A DNA stretch of 64,000 nucleotides from DLAJ01 sp964655525 (GCA_964655525.1 CAZZNE010000005.1:71598-135597), one strand, 5' to 3'; shown: positions 25,833 through 35,834, numbered from the stretch's first letter. Numbers and translations are program-made. The notes: generated from the letters alone by a model not told the origin.

Positions 25833-27884
25833 ATGAAAGCGCTGTATAAACGGCTGTCGGGAGACATCTTTATTGCCATTTATGTATTGGCGGCGTTTAT
25901 TATGTTGATCATTCCGCTGCCGATCGCGCTTTTGGATGTGCTGCTCGCTTTTGATATGTCTCTTGCGTTCACGATCATGTTTTCGTGTATGCTGACAAAG
26001 GAAGTGCTGGATATGGCTTTTTATCCGACCATCCTTTTGTTTACGACCATATTTCGTATCGCCTTAAACGTCTCCTCCACACGTTTGATCCTCTCCAAGG
26101 GAGACGCCGGTAATGTCATTGATACGTTCGGCCAGTTCGTCGGCGGAGGCGATCTCGTCATCGGTGTGATCGTGTTCATTATTTTGATCATTGTCCAGTT
26201 CATGGTAATCAATAAAGGTTCCGAGCGTGTCGCTGAAGTAACGGCGAGATTTACGCTCGATGCGATGCCCGGTAAGCAGATGGCGATCGACGCGGACTTG
26301 AATACGGGCGCGATCGATGATGAGGAGGCAAAACGCAGACGTGATAAGATTCAGGCGGAGTCCACGTTCTTCGGTAACATGGACGGTGCCGTAAAGTACG
26401 TTAAGGGAGATGCGACGGCAGGTCTGCTCATCACGGCAGTCAACATCATCGGCGGTATCGCGATGGGCGTTCTGCGTATGGGGCTGACGTTTGGCGAGGC
26501 GGCGGATAAATATCTGATCCTGACGATCGGAGACGGCCTCGTCAGCCAGATTCCGTCCCTGCTCATATCGCTTTCCACCGGTATTCTTGTCACGAAGGGC
26601 TCTAAGGAGGCGGAGTTCGGAACGGAGATTCTCCATGAGCTGTTCAGTCTGCCGCGCGTGCTTTACATTGTCGGTGCGGTTATGTGCCTGCTTGGTATTG
26701 CAACACCGTTAAATCCGGTACTCTTTATTTTGATCGGCGCAATCTTTTTCACTGCGGCAACGCTTATGAACCGCACCATCCGCACGGCGGAGATCGAGTC
26801 GAGTGTGGATACGGAGGAGCAGGAAGCGGAAGAGATTAGGCAGCCGGAAAATGTAAACTCGCTCTTGTCCGTCGATCCGATTGAATTGGAGTTCGGTTAT
26901 GGAATCATTCCGCTTGCAGATGTGAACCAGGGCGGCGACCTCTTAGACCGCGTCGTTATGATCCGGCGTCAGATTGCGATGGAGCTTGGTACGATCGTGC
27001 CGATCATCCGTCTACGCGATAACATTCAGTTGAATCCGAACCAGTATATTGTCAAGATCAAGGGGATACAGGTGTCGGAGGGTGAGATTTTATTTGACCA
27101 TTATATGGCAATGAATCCGGGCTTTGTCAAGGAGGAGATCACGGGTATCCCGACGTTTGAGCCGTCCTTCCATCTGCCGGCGATCTGGATCACGGAAAAT
27201 CAGCGCGAACGCGCAGAGAGCCTTGGCTATACAGTCGTAGATCCGCCGTCCATTATTGCGACACATTTGACCGAGCTGATCAGACGGCATATTGCCGAGT
27301 TGTTGACGAGACAGGATGTACAGAATCTGATTAACAACTTAAAGGAGTCGAATCCGTCCGTTGTCGAGGAGCTTGTGCCGAAGCTGCTTGGCTTAGGTGA
27401 AGTACAGAAGGTATTGCAGAATCTCTTAAAAGAGGGCGTATCCATCCGTGATCTTTTAACAATCTTCGAGACGCTTGCGGATTATGCAACGTCAACGCGC
27501 GATACGGATATTTTGACCGAGTATGTGCGTCAGGCGTTGAAGCGGGCGATTTCAAGCCGCTTCTTCCCTGCGAATGAGACGACGAGCGTGGTGACGCTCG
27601 ATCCGAAATTGGAGCAGGAGATCATGGGAAGCGTCAAGCAGACAGAGCAGGGGGCTTATCTGAATCTTGACCCTGAAAAGACGAAGCAGATTATGGCGTC
27701 CGTTGAGAAGGAGACAGGCAAGCTTGAGAATCTAGGCAAGAATCCGATCGTCATTACGTCGCCGATCGTGAGGGCGTATTTTAAGCGGCTGACAGAAGAT
27801 TATTTCAGGGATTTGATCGTCGTGTCATACAATGAAGTGGAATCGAATGTGGAATTACAGTCAGTGGGGATGGTGACAGCATAA
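25833..27884 (+). CDS. flhA: Flagellar export gate protein FlhA
   Basis: FlhA forms the nonameric export-gate ring that docks chaperone-substrate complexes. The 683-residue protein has eight predicted membrane segments in residues 15-310 and a large cytoplasmic C-terminal domain. The FHIPEP-family signature is visible: ARFTLDAMPGKQMAIDADLN and then DDEEAKRRRDK, near residues 145-175. The start at 25833 has AAAGGAGGAG upstream. It is separated from flhB by 120 bases that hold two tandem hairpins. Confidence 0.97.
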   Translation: MKALYKRLSGDIFIAIYVLAAFIMLIIPLPIALLDVLLAFDMSLAFTIMFSCMLTKEVLDMAFYPTILLFTTIFRIALNVSSTRLILSKGDAGNVIDTFGQFVGGGDLVIGVIVFIILIIVQFMVINKGSERVAEVTARFTLDAMPGKQMAIDADLNTGAIDDEEAKRRRDKIQAESTFFGNMDGAVKYVKGDATAGLLITAVNIIGGIAMGVLRMGLTFGEAADKYLILTIGDGLVSQIPSLLISLSTGILVTKGSKEAEFGTEILHELFSLPRVLYIVGAVMCLLGIATPLNPVLFILIGAIFFTAATLMNRTIRTAEIESSVDTEEQEAEEIRQPENVNSLLSVDPIELEFGYGIIPLADVNQGGDLLDRVVMIRRQIAMELGTIVPIIRLRDNIQLNPNQYIVKIKGIQVSEGEILFDHYMAMNPGFVKEEITGIPTFEPSFHLPAIWITENQRERAESLGYTVVDPPSIIATHLTELIRRHIAELLTRQDVQNLINNLKESNPSVVEELVPKLLGLGEVQKVLQNLLKEGVSIRDLLTIFETLADYATSTRDTDILTEYVRQALKRAISSRFFPANETTSVVTLDPKLEQEIMGSVKQTEQGAYLNLDPEKTKQIMASVEKETGKLENLGKNPIVITSPIVRAYFKRLTEDYFRDLIVVSYNEVESNVELQSVGMVTA

Positions 27885-27885
27885 G

Positions 27886-29280
27886 ATGATTATTAAAAAA
27901 TATCTTGCGGATACGGAAGCCGAGGCAGTAGATGCGGCAAAAAAAGAATTAGGGCCGGGCGTTGTGGTCATGAATATCCGAAGCGTGAAGCATAAGGGTA
28001 TCATGCGTTTTTTCAAAAATCCGATGAAAGAGGTCACAGTGGCGCTTGAGGAGGACTCCGAGCGGTTTTCTTCCGCAGTCAAAGACATTGCGCGCGTTGT
28101 TTCGGAACAGAATGCACAACAGGAGACATGGAAAACGGAAGAGAGAGAGATTCCGGCAGGAACAGGAGCGTCAGCACGGACAGCCGTGAGCGCAGGCACG
28201 CAGCCGACGTCTGCGTTGGGAAGCGGCGCGCAGGGAACGGCAGGAACGGGCGTACAGACGACAGGTTTCATAGGGACGGGCGAAAGGGCGCGCGGAAAGA
28301 GCGCTGCGAAAGAAACGGCAGGCGGCCGGCACATCTTAGAGCAGGCAGTATCCGAGAGCAATGTTTTGGAGAATAAGCTGGATTCTCTGCAAAGTCTGCT
28401 GGAAGAGACGCTGGTGAAGACGGATGACAAGGGCGCTTCCCTTTCAAGCGAGGATGAGGAACCGTCCGAGGCGGAAAACTTCTTAAGACTGTTATACAAT
28501 ACGATGGTAGATAATGAAGTGGATGAGCATTATGCCAACCAGATCATAGATACGCTGGACGTCAAAGAGACACAGGATACGCCGATCGATTATTATTTGG
28601 CGAGCATTTACCAGAAGATGGTGTTAAAGTTTGGCAAGACGACGAGGATCACGGAAGCAAAGAAGCGTCCGAAAGTCGTATATTTTATCGGTCCGACCGG
28701 CGTTGGAAAGACAACGACGATCGCAAAAATTGCTTCACGTTTCTGCGTGGAACAAAAGAAAAAACTTGCTCTTTTGACAACAGACACCTACCGGATCGTG
28801 GCAGCGGAGCAGTTGAAGACGTATGCGGATATTTTGGAGGTTCCTATCCGTGTCATCTATTCGGTTGAGGAGATGGAACATGCGTTTTCCGATTTTAGGG
28901 ATTACGATTATATTTTAGTGGATACGGCGGGACATTCCCATTATAATGAGGAGCAGAGGCAGGTAATCGGGCAGTTTATCCATGCCGCGGACGATAAGGT
29001 GGAGAGAGAAGTGTACCTTGTGATGAGCGCGACGACGAAATACCGGGATATGATCAGCATTGCCGATGCATATTCCGAGGTGACGGAGTATAAACTTATT
29101 TTTACGAAATTGGATGAAACGACGGCACTGGGAAATCTGTTTAATCTGCGTATGCGCACGAATGCGGAGATGTCCTATGTGACAACGGGTCAGAATGTAC
29201 CGGAAGATATTGAGCCGTTTAATCCACAGGTAGTAGTGAAACAGCTTCTGGGGGGAAGCAGGCAGGAAATAAAGGGGTAA
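27886..29280 (+). CDS. flhF: Flagellar SRP-type GTPase FlhF
   Basis: FlhF is an SRP54/FtsY-like GTPase that sets the number and place of flagella with FlhG. The N-terminal B domain (1-60) is followed by a Gly/Thr/Ala-rich linker of about 90 residues, then the N and G domains. G1 is GPTGVGKTTTIAK at about 269-281; DTYRIVAAEQLKTY follows; G3 is DTAGHSHYNEEQ; G4 is TKLDE. All nucleotide motifs look intact. It starts one base after the flhA stop and is followed by flhG 3 bases after its own stop. Confidence 0.96.
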   Translation: MIIKKYLADTEAEAVDAAKKELGPGVVVMNIRSVKHKGIMRFFKNPMKEVTVALEEDSERFSSAVKDIARVVSEQNAQQETWKTEEREIPAGTGASARTAVSAGTQPTSALGSGAQGTAGTGVQTTGFIGTGERARGKSAAKETAGGRHILEQAVSESNVLENKLDSLQSLLEETLVKTDDKGASLSSEDEEPSEAENFLRLLYNTMVDNEVDEHYANQIIDTLDVKETQDTPIDYYLASIYQKMVLKFGKTTRITEAKKRPKVVYFIGPTGVGKTTTIAKIASRFCVEQKKKLALLTTDTYRIVAAEQLKTYADILEVPIRVIYSVEEMEHAFSDFRDYDYILVDTAGHSHYNEEQRQVIGQFIHAADDKVEREVYLVMSATTKYRDMISIADAYSEVTEYKLIFTKLDETTALGNLFNLRMRTNAEMSYVTTGQNVPEDIEPFNPQVVVKQLLGGSRQEIKG

Positions 29281-29283
29281 AAG

Positions 29284-30162
29284 ATGGATCAGGCTGAAAA
29301 GTTACGAAGTATCATCAAAGCGAATCAGATCAACCGTCCGCTTGCGCGCGTCATTGCCGTGACGAGCGGGAAGGGCGGAGTCGGAAAATCCAATACGGCG
29401 ATCAATCTGGCGATTCAGTTTCGCCGTATGGAGAAGCGCGTTATTATATTGGATGCCGATTTCGGACTGGCCAATATTGAAATCATGTTTGGTGCGGTCC
29501 CGAAATATAATCTGTATGACCTGATCTATCAGGGAAAGAGTATCCGCGACATTATCACATGGGGACCGATGGATGTGGGATTTATCTCAGGCGGATCGGG
29601 CATTGCGGGGATGTCGAACTTAGACCGTGAATATCTCAACTATATCATACAGAATCTTTCGGAGCTTGATACGCTGACAGATGTGATCATTGTGGATACG
29701 GGTGCGGGAATTTCGGACGCCGTACTGGAATTTTTGGTTTCAAGCGGAGAGATCTTGTTGATCACGACGCCCGAACCGACGTCCATCACGGATTCGTATT
29801 CTCTGTTAAAAGCGTTAAACCGCCATTCCCGTTTCAAAATGGATAATACGCAGGTGAAGGTCATCGCAAACCGCGTGGACAACGAGGAGGACGGAACGGA
29901 TCTGTTCTTAAAGCTCAATGCGGTCGTCACGAAATACTTAAAGATTCCAATCACATATTTAGGTGCCGTTCCGCGCGATGAGCAGCTTGCCAAGGCGGTC
30001 ATGCAGCAAAGTCCGATCTCCATGCAGAATCCGAATGCGAAATCGGCAAAGGCGTATGAGGAGATCGCCATGAAGCTGATGGACAAGGAGGTCAGTACGA
30101 GCGTACCGAAAAGAGGAATGGCAGCATTTTTTTCGCATATTCTTGCGGGAAGAAAAAAATAA
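29284..30162 (+). CDS. flhG: MinD/ParA-family ATPase FlhG (YlxH)
   Basis: FlhG is a MinD-like ATPase that activates FlhF GTPase activity and controls flagellar number. The deviant Walker A motif SGKGGVGKSNTAINLA lies at about residues 28-43, with Walker B-type VIIVDTGAGISD near 135-147. The 292-residue protein ends with residues including KEVSTSVPKRGMAAFF, consistent with a membrane-binding tail. An N-terminal DQAEKLR helix matches the region that contacts FlhF in this family. Confidence 0.94.
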   Translation: MDQAEKLRSIIKANQINRPLARVIAVTSGKGGVGKSNTAINLAIQFRRMEKRVIILDADFGLANIEIMFGAVPKYNLYDLIYQGKSIRDIITWGPMDVGFISGGSGIAGMSNLDREYLNYIIQNLSELDTLTDVIIVDTGAGISDAVLEFLVSSGEILLITTPEPTSITDSYSLLKALNRHSRFKMDNTQVKVIANRVDNEEDGTDLFLKLNAVVTKYLKIPITYLGAVPRDEQLAKAVMQQSPISMQNPNAKSAKAYEEIAMKLMDKEVSTSVPKRGMAAFFSHILAGRKK

Positions 30163-30198
30163 GAGCGTTGGAAAAAGAATAAGATAAGGAGAGATATC

Positions 30199-30921
30199 AT
30201 GCTATCAAGTTATATTGTACCGGGTCAGAAAGTAGAGCTGCATGCTACAGCGGAAAACAGGGATGTGAAGGATAAGAAGAAAATGTATTTAAGCCGCGTG
30301 TATGAAGTGCTCTCCGATGACAGGATCGAGATTACGATGCCGATGGAGCAGACGAAGCTCATTCTGCTTCCGGTCGATGGGGAGTATGAGGTGTTCTTTT
30401 ACACGCAGAGCGGGCTTTATCAGTGTATCTGCCGCATCATTGACCGTTATAAGAGCAATAATGTGTACATATTGGCGATCGAGCTGGTGAGCAACCTGCG
30501 AAAATACCAGAGAAGAGAATATTACCGGTTCAGCTGCGCATTGGATATGAGCGCGCGTGTGTTGGAGGAGGAGGAGGTTGAGGCGCTTGATGAGCGGCGG
30601 GGGTATCTTGTTCCGGGACTTCCGCTAAAGCACAGCATCATTGTGGACATCAGCGGCGGCGGGCTTCGGTTCGTGGCAAATCAGAAATACGATGAAGGAT
30701 CGCTGATCTATTGTAAGTATTTTCTCACAGTCAACGGAATGAATAAGGAATATAATCTGGTCGGGAAAATCCTGCATGTCAGTGAGATAGAAAAGCAGAA
30801 GGGAAATTTTGAACACCGCGTTCAGTATATCAATATCGACTCAGCGGAGAGGGAAGAGATCATACGTTACATCTTTGAGGAGGAGCGCAAAAACTTAAGG
30901 CGTGATCAGAAAAAAGAATAA
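30199..30921 (+). CDS. PilZ-domain flagellar brake protein (YcgR/YpfA type)
   Basis: A 240-residue protein with an N-terminal YcgR-like beta domain (about 1-95) and a C-terminal PilZ domain. The c-di-GMP binding residues are present: YQRREYYRFSC near residue 100 (RRxxxR) and DISGGGLRF near 152 (DxSxxG). Encoded inside the flagellar operon between flhG and cheB, it is expected to slow or stop the motor when c-di-GMP is high, as known for YcgR and B. subtilis YpfA. c-di-GMP binding is inferred from the intact motif. Confidence 0.88.
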   Translation: MLSSYIVPGQKVELHATAENRDVKDKKKMYLSRVYEVLSDDRIEITMPMEQTKLILLPVDGEYEVFFYTQSGLYQCICRIIDRYKSNNVYILAIELVSNLRKYQRREYYRFSCALDMSARVLEEEEVEALDERRGYLVPGLPLKHSIIVDISGGGLRFVANQKYDEGSLIYCKYFLTVNGMNKEYNLVGKILHVSEIEKQKGNFEHRVQYINIDSAEREEIIRYIFEEERKNLRRDQKKE

Positions 30922-30947
30922 TTTTTTTGGAATGGTGGGATGGTATT

Positions 30948-32027
30948 ATGTCGGACAAAAAAAATATTTTGGTAGTTGATGACTCTGCACTCATGAGAAG
31001 CGTTCTTTGTGATATAATCAATTCTGATGAACGATTCCGTGTGACGGACAGAGCCATTCACGGTGCTGATGCATTGGATTTACTCTCAAGAAAACAGTAC
31101 GATGCGGTCGTGCTGGATGTGAATATGCCAAAGATGACGGGCGTGGAGTTGTTACGCGAATTGCAGGTCCGTAAGATCGCGGCACGCATTATGATGGCGA
31201 GCACGGATACCCGTGACGGGGCGCAGATTACGCTGGACTGTTTGGAGCTTGGTGCACTGGATTTTGTACATAAGCCGGACAAAGCGTCGGATGCGCGGGA
31301 TGTCGACTTCCGCAGACAGTTTTTGGATACACTGTATGCCGTATCACAGTCTGCCATTCCTTCTTACACCAAAAGTCTCAGCATCAGGGAGATGAAGGAG
31401 ACAAAGAAGGTCGTTGAGTTGGTCGGGAAACATGGGGCAAAAGTGAGCGGCAGGCAGATTGTCGCGATCGCAAGCTCAACAGGCGGGCCGAAAGCACTCC
31501 AGAGTGTGATTCCGCAGCTGCCGGGTAATTTAAGGGCGCCGGTTGTTTTGGTGCAGCATATGCCGGTAGGTTTCACTAAGTCCTTGGCGGAGAGGCTGGA
31601 TAATATGAGCGAGCTTCATGTCAGAGAAGCGGAGGAAGGCGACACAGTTCAGGCGGGTAACGTCTACATCGCACGCGGCGGTGTGCACCTGAATCTTGTA
31701 GAGCAGGGCGGAGTATGCCGGGTACATTACACAAGCGAGCCGCCGAGAGAAGGCGTCAGACCGTGTGCGAATTATATGTACGAGTCATTGCGGGACTGCA
31801 GCTACGAACGGGTCACCTGTGTAGTCATGACCGGAATGGGAGCGGACGGAACAAAAGGAATCACAGCATTACATGAGGCAAAGAATATCCATGTGATCGC
31901 GCAGGAAGAGTCTACCTGTGCGGTATATGGTATGCCTAAGAGTATCGTTAATACGGGTCTCACGGATCAGATTGTTCCGCTTGAGGATATTGCCCGTGAG
32001 ATTATCATGAACGTGGGGGTAAAATGA
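30948..32027 (+). CDS. cheB: Chemotaxis methylesterase/deamidase CheB
   Basis: CheB removes methyl groups from chemoreceptors and may deamidate them. The ATG at 30948 with GGTGGGA upstream gives MSDKKNILVVDDSALMRS; a TTG at 30927 is less likely. The receiver domain has Asp57 (VVLDVNMP). The C-terminal esterase has the catalytic triad: Ser in IASSTGGPKAL, His in VQHMPVGFT and Asp in GMGADGTKG. The length is 359 residues. It is followed one base later by cheA. A matching cheR is not in this window. Confidence 0.95.
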   Translation: MSDKKNILVVDDSALMRSVLCDIINSDERFRVTDRAIHGADALDLLSRKQYDAVVLDVNMPKMTGVELLRELQVRKIAARIMMASTDTRDGAQITLDCLELGALDFVHKPDKASDARDVDFRRQFLDTLYAVSQSAIPSYTKSLSIREMKETKKVVELVGKHGAKVSGRQIVAIASSTGGPKALQSVIPQLPGNLRAPVVLVQHMPVGFTKSLAERLDNMSELHVREAEEGDTVQAGNVYIARGGVHLNLVEQGGVCRVHYTSEPPREGVRPCANYMYESLRDCSYERVTCVVMTGMGADGTKGITALHEAKNIHVIAQEESTCAVYGMPKSIVNTGLTDQIVPLEDIAREIIMNVGVK

Positions 32028-32028
32028 G

Positions 32029-34101
32029 ATGGATGTAAGCCAATATCTTGAAATCTTCATTGACGAGACAAAGGAGCATCTCCAAAGTCTGAACACGCAG
32101 ATTTTGGAGCTGGAACAGGATCCGGAAAATGAAAATACGATCAACGAGATCTTCCGTGCTGCGCATTCCTTAAAGGGAATGGCGGGGACGATGGGGTACA
32201 AACGGATGCAGACGCTGACGCATGACATGGAGAATGTTTTTTCCGAAGTGCGCAACGGAGCGATCAAAGTCAGTAGCGAGATGATCGATATCCTGTTTCA
32301 ATGTCTGGATGCGCTGGATGAGTATCTTACCAATATTCAGCAGAGCGCGGATGAGGGAACCAATGAGAATGAAGCGCTCATCAAGGCGTTGAACGAGCAG
32401 ATGGGCTCAAAGGGCGCCGCGGCAAAGCCGGCGGAGAAGAAAGAACAGAGCACAGAGTCAGAAGAAACGTCAGATGAGGCGAAAAAGTGGCTGGAGATCA
32501 AGCTGGATGACGCACAGAAATCCGTGATCGGCAGAGCAGCCTCGCAGGGACAGAATGTGTACGGCGTGAATGTCACGGTACATGAAACCTGTCTTTTAAA
32601 GGCGGCACGCGCGTTTCTGGTATTTAAGGCAATTGAGAAATACGGAGAAATTATTGTATCGAATCCGAGCGCGCAGGATATTGAAGATGAAAAATTTGAT
32701 CTGGAGTTTAGCCTTATCATTGTTTCCGCGAGTGAGCTTGCTCCAATTCTGGAAGCGATCAAGAATGTGTCCGAGATTGACAATGCCGTCGGAGAGAAGA
32801 TGGATGCGTCCGAATACATAACCGAGGAGCCGAAGCAGCAGGAGACAGCGGTTGCTGAGGCCGGCGGTCAGGTGGCTGTGGCGGAGCAGGCCAAGCCTGA
32901 GGCGGCGAAAACAAAAGAGAAAAAACAGGGCGCCGTGTCTAAGCCTGTCGTGAACCGTACGGTCCGCGTTGATATTGAAAAGCTAGATGTTTTGATGAAT
33001 CTGGTCAGCGAGCTGATCATTGCCAAAAATTCCCTTGTATCCGTGTCGGGTACAGAAGGGACGATGGATACGAGCTTTAATGAGCAGATCGAATACTTGG
33101 AGAGCGTTACGACCAACCTGCATGAGTCTGTTATGAAAGTGCGCATGGTGCCGATCGAGAGCGTTGTCAATAAGTTCCCGCGAATGATTCGTGACCTGTC
33201 AAAGAAGCTTGACAAGAAAATGGAATTGTATATGACTGGTGAGGAGACCGAGTTAGACCGTACCGTGGTTGATGAGATCGGAGATCCGTTGATGCATCTT
33301 CTGCGCAATTCCGCGGATCATGGTTTGGAGTCCGCAGAGATCCGCAGACAGAGAGGAAAGAGCGAAATTGGGTCCATTTTCCTGAATGCTTATCAGGACG
33401 GTAATAACGTCGTGATCGAGGTCGGTGATGACGGTAACGGTATTGATACCGAGGCAGTCAAAGCAAAAGCGATCGAGCGTGGTGTCATTACGCCGGAGCA
33501 GGCGGAGAACATGACGGAGAAGGACATTGTTGATCTTCTGTTTAATGCGGGCTTCTCTACGGCAAAGGTCGTGTCCGATGTATCGGGCAGAGGCGTCGGA
33601 TTGGACGTTGTAAAATCCAAGATTGAGTCCTTAAGCGGTGAGGTTGAGGTAAAAACAAAGCTGGGAGAAGGAAGCACCTTTATCATCCGTCTGCCGCTCA
33701 CGCTTGCGATTATTCAGGCGCTGATGGTTGTTGTCGGCGGAGAGAAATATGCGATCTCGCTTGGCTCCATCCAGACATTGGAGGATGTTCCGGTTTCCGA
33801 CATCAAGCTCGTGCAGTCTAAGGAAGTCATCAATCTTCGTGAGAATGTCATTCCGCTGATCCGCATCAATGAAATGCTGGATATAGAATCATCCAAAGGG
33901 CCGGATGAGAATCTGATGGTTGTCATTGTGAAGAAAGGTGATAAGCTGGCGGGACTGGTTGTTGATGACTTGATCGGTCAACAAGAGATCGTTATTAAAT
34001 CTCTCGGAAAATATATTAATAAATGCAAGATCATCAGCGGTGCGACGATTCTCGGCGACGGTGAGGTTGCCCTGATTCTTGATACGAATGCAATGCTGTA
34101 A
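32029..34101 (+). CDS. cheA: Chemotaxis histidine kinase CheA
   Basis: CheA phosphorylates CheY and CheB in response to receptors. The 690-residue protein has an Hpt domain with phospho-His46 (FRAAHSLKGMAGTMGY), a P2-like CheY/CheB-binding region (about 155-265), an Ala/Gln-rich linker, the P3 dimerisation helices, the P4 kinase with DPLMHLLRNSADHGLE, VGDDGNGID and SDVSGRGVGLDVVKS, and the C-terminal CheW-like domain (about 560-690). All key residues appear intact. cheW follows 20 bases after the stop. Confidence 0.97.
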   Translation: MDVSQYLEIFIDETKEHLQSLNTQILELEQDPENENTINEIFRAAHSLKGMAGTMGYKRMQTLTHDMENVFSEVRNGAIKVSSEMIDILFQCLDALDEYLTNIQQSADEGTNENEALIKALNEQMGSKGAAAKPAEKKEQSTESEETSDEAKKWLEIKLDDAQKSVIGRAASQGQNVYGVNVTVHETCLLKAARAFLVFKAIEKYGEIIVSNPSAQDIEDEKFDLEFSLIIVSASELAPILEAIKNVSEIDNAVGEKMDASEYITEEPKQQETAVAEAGGQVAVAEQAKPEAAKTKEKKQGAVSKPVVNRTVRVDIEKLDVLMNLVSELIIAKNSLVSVSGTEGTMDTSFNEQIEYLESVTTNLHESVMKVRMVPIESVVNKFPRMIRDLSKKLDKKMELYMTGEETELDRTVVDEIGDPLMHLLRNSADHGLESAEIRRQRGKSEIGSIFLNAYQDGNNVVIEVGDDGNGIDTEAVKAKAIERGVITPEQAENMTEKDIVDLLFNAGFSTAKVVSDVSGRGVGLDVVKSKIESLSGEVEVKTKLGEGSTFIIRLPLTLAIIQALMVVVGGEKYAISLGSIQTLEDVPVSDIKLVQSKEVINLRENVIPLIRINEMLDIESSKGPDENLMVVIVKKGDKLAGLVVDDLIGQQEIVIKSLGKYINKCKIISGATILGDGEVALILDTNAML

Positions 34102-34121
34102 GCGGAATGGAGGCGATAGGA

Positions 34122-34586
34122 ATGGAGGAGTTAAGAGAAAAAGACGCGTTTGATACAGCGCAATATATCGTTATTCGTCTTGGCGATGAAAAATACGGAA
34201 TCGACATCCGGTATGTCGATAATATACTGCGGATGTCGCAGATTACACGTGTGCCGAAGGTGGCGGCGTATTTTAAGGGTGTGCTCAATCTGCGCGGCGA
34301 GGTTGTTCCGGTCATGAGTGTCCGTGTAAAAATGGGACTGGAAGAGGTTGAAGATACAAAGGATACACGTATCATCATTTTGAAGGCGGAAGGCATTGAG
34401 AAAATCGGCATTATCGTGGATGAGGTAAAGGAAGTCGTTACGCTGGAGAGCACACAGGTTGACAGAGTGGCGTATGATTCTAAAGAAGAAAAGAGCGCAT
34501 TTGTCACAGCAGTCGGGAAATGCAGCGATGATGACCTGATCTCATTGTTGGACATTCATGCCGTGCTTGCAGAGCAGGGTGTGTGA
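34122..34586 (+). CDS. cheW: Chemotaxis coupling protein CheW
   Basis: CheW couples receptors to CheA. I use ATG 34122, 8 bases after GGAGG (34109-34113), giving MEELREKDAFDTAQYIVIRL; an ATG at 34107 precedes that site. The 154 residues form a single CheW domain with the conserved KVAAYFKGVLNLRGEVVPVM near residues 47-66 and IGIIVDEVKEVV near 97-108. It lies in the cheB-cheA-cheW-cheC-cheD order known from B. subtilis. Confidence 0.95.
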   Translation: MEELREKDAFDTAQYIVIRLGDEKYGIDIRYVDNILRMSQITRVPKVAAYFKGVLNLRGEVVPVMSVRVKMGLEEVEDTKDTRIIILKAEGIEKIGIIVDEVKEVVTLESTQVDRVAYDSKEEKSAFVTAVGKCSDDDLISLLDIHAVLAEQGV

Positions 34587-34647
34587 TCGGCTGAAAAAAG
34601 ATACCTGATGTGAGGCGGGGCAGCGACGAAAGGAATGGATAAAAGAT

Positions 34648-35268
34648 ATGTCGGATAAATTAGATCTTCATGCGATGTCGAGTCAATATGTCGATGTCCT
34701 GAAGGAATTAGGAAACATCGGTGCCGGAAACGCGATGACCGCGCTGGCGCAGATGTTGCAATGTAAAGTGGATATGCGAGTGCCTCTTGTCAGACTGCTG
34801 GAGTTTTCCGAAATCGGCGAGGTAATGGGCGGCGAAGAACAGATTATGGCAGGTATTTATTTGGCGGTGGACGGAGATATTACCGGAAGCATTATGTTCC
34901 TATTGGAAAAGGATTCCGCAAGGCATCTCGTCGAAAAGCTGATGGGGATGCCTGCGTCCGAGGATGGTAATTTTTCGGAAATGGAAATATCGGCACTGCA
35001 GGAGATCGGAAACATCATCACCGGTTCTTACCTCAATTCTCTTTCGGCAATGACCGGATTAAAGATCATGCCGTCCATACCGGCTCTGAGTATTGATATG
35101 GCGGGGGCTATTTTGAGTGTTCCCGCAATCGAGTTCGGATTGATCGGCGACAATATTCTGATGATTGAGACACAATTCAGCGATGATCGGAATATCGAAG
35201 GATATTTTATTTTGGTGCCGGACTTAGAATCCTATGACAAGATTCTGTCCTCGCTTGGCTTACGCTGA
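34648..35268 (+). CDS. cheC: CheY-P phosphatase CheC
   Basis: CheC dephosphorylates CheY-P and binds CheD in the Gram-positive adaptation system. The 206-residue protein has two phosphatase motifs: VLKELGNIGAGNAMTAL near residues 14-30 and ISALQEIGNIITGSYLNSL near 113-131, both with the Glu and Asn used in catalysis. The length and the duplicated fold match CheC rather than CheX. It lies between cheW and cheD. Confidence 0.95.
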   Translation: MSDKLDLHAMSSQYVDVLKELGNIGAGNAMTALAQMLQCKVDMRVPLVRLLEFSEIGEVMGGEEQIMAGIYLAVDGDITGSIMFLLEKDSARHLVEKLMGMPASEDGNFSEMEISALQEIGNIITGSYLNSLSAMTGLKIMPSIPALSIDMAGAILSVPAIEFGLIGDNILMIETQFSDDRNIEGYFILVPDLESYDKILSSLGLR

Positions 35269-35348
35269 TCATGCCGGAGGACAAAAAAGAAGGAACAAGA
35301 CGCGATTAACGCGTATAAACACGGATAGGGAAAGAAGCATGATAAGCT

Positions 35349-35834
35349 ATGAGTGAAATTATTAAAGTCGGTATGGCGGATCTTAATATATGTAAAAGTC
35401 CGAACGGGATCACGACACTCGGCTTAGGCTCTTGTGTTGGTATTGCAATAAGAGATCCCCTTACCAAGATCGGCGGTCTGGCACATGTAATGCTGCCGGA
35501 CAGTACTGTGATCGCAAACAATTCGAATAAACCGAAGTTTGCTGATACAGGGATTGAGATGCTCGTGGATCTGATCGTGAAGGCGGGTGCGAACAGGGCA
35601 AGGCTTGTGGCAAAAATTGCAGGCGGTGCGCAGATGTTCGGATTTCAGAATAAAAACGATCTTGTGCGCGTCGGAGAGCGTAATGTGGAAGCATCCAAAA
35701 AAAAGCTTGCGGAACTCAGAATTCCGATCTTGGCGGAGGATACAGGATTAAATTACGGACGGACAGTGATTTTTTATCCTGAAACGGGTGACTATATTAT
35801 ACGTGCGGTAGGAAAAGATGAAAAAACAATCTGA
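35349..35834 (+). CDS. cheD: Chemoreceptor glutamine deamidase CheD
   Basis: CheD deamidates receptor glutamines and activates CheC. The catalytic triad is visible: Cys29 in LGLGSCVGIAI, His46 in LAHVMLPD and Thr67 in KFADTGIEML. At 161 residues it matches the family. The 80-base gap after cheC shows no strong element. The 3' end overlaps the next gene by 17 bases. Confidence 0.95.
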   Translation: MSEIIKVGMADLNICKSPNGITTLGLGSCVGIAIRDPLTKIGGLAHVMLPDSTVIANNSNKPKFADTGIEMLVDLIVKAGANRARLVAKIAGGAQMFGFQNKNDLVRVGERNVEASKKKLAELRIPILAEDTGLNYGRTVIFYPETGDYIIRAVGKDEKTI

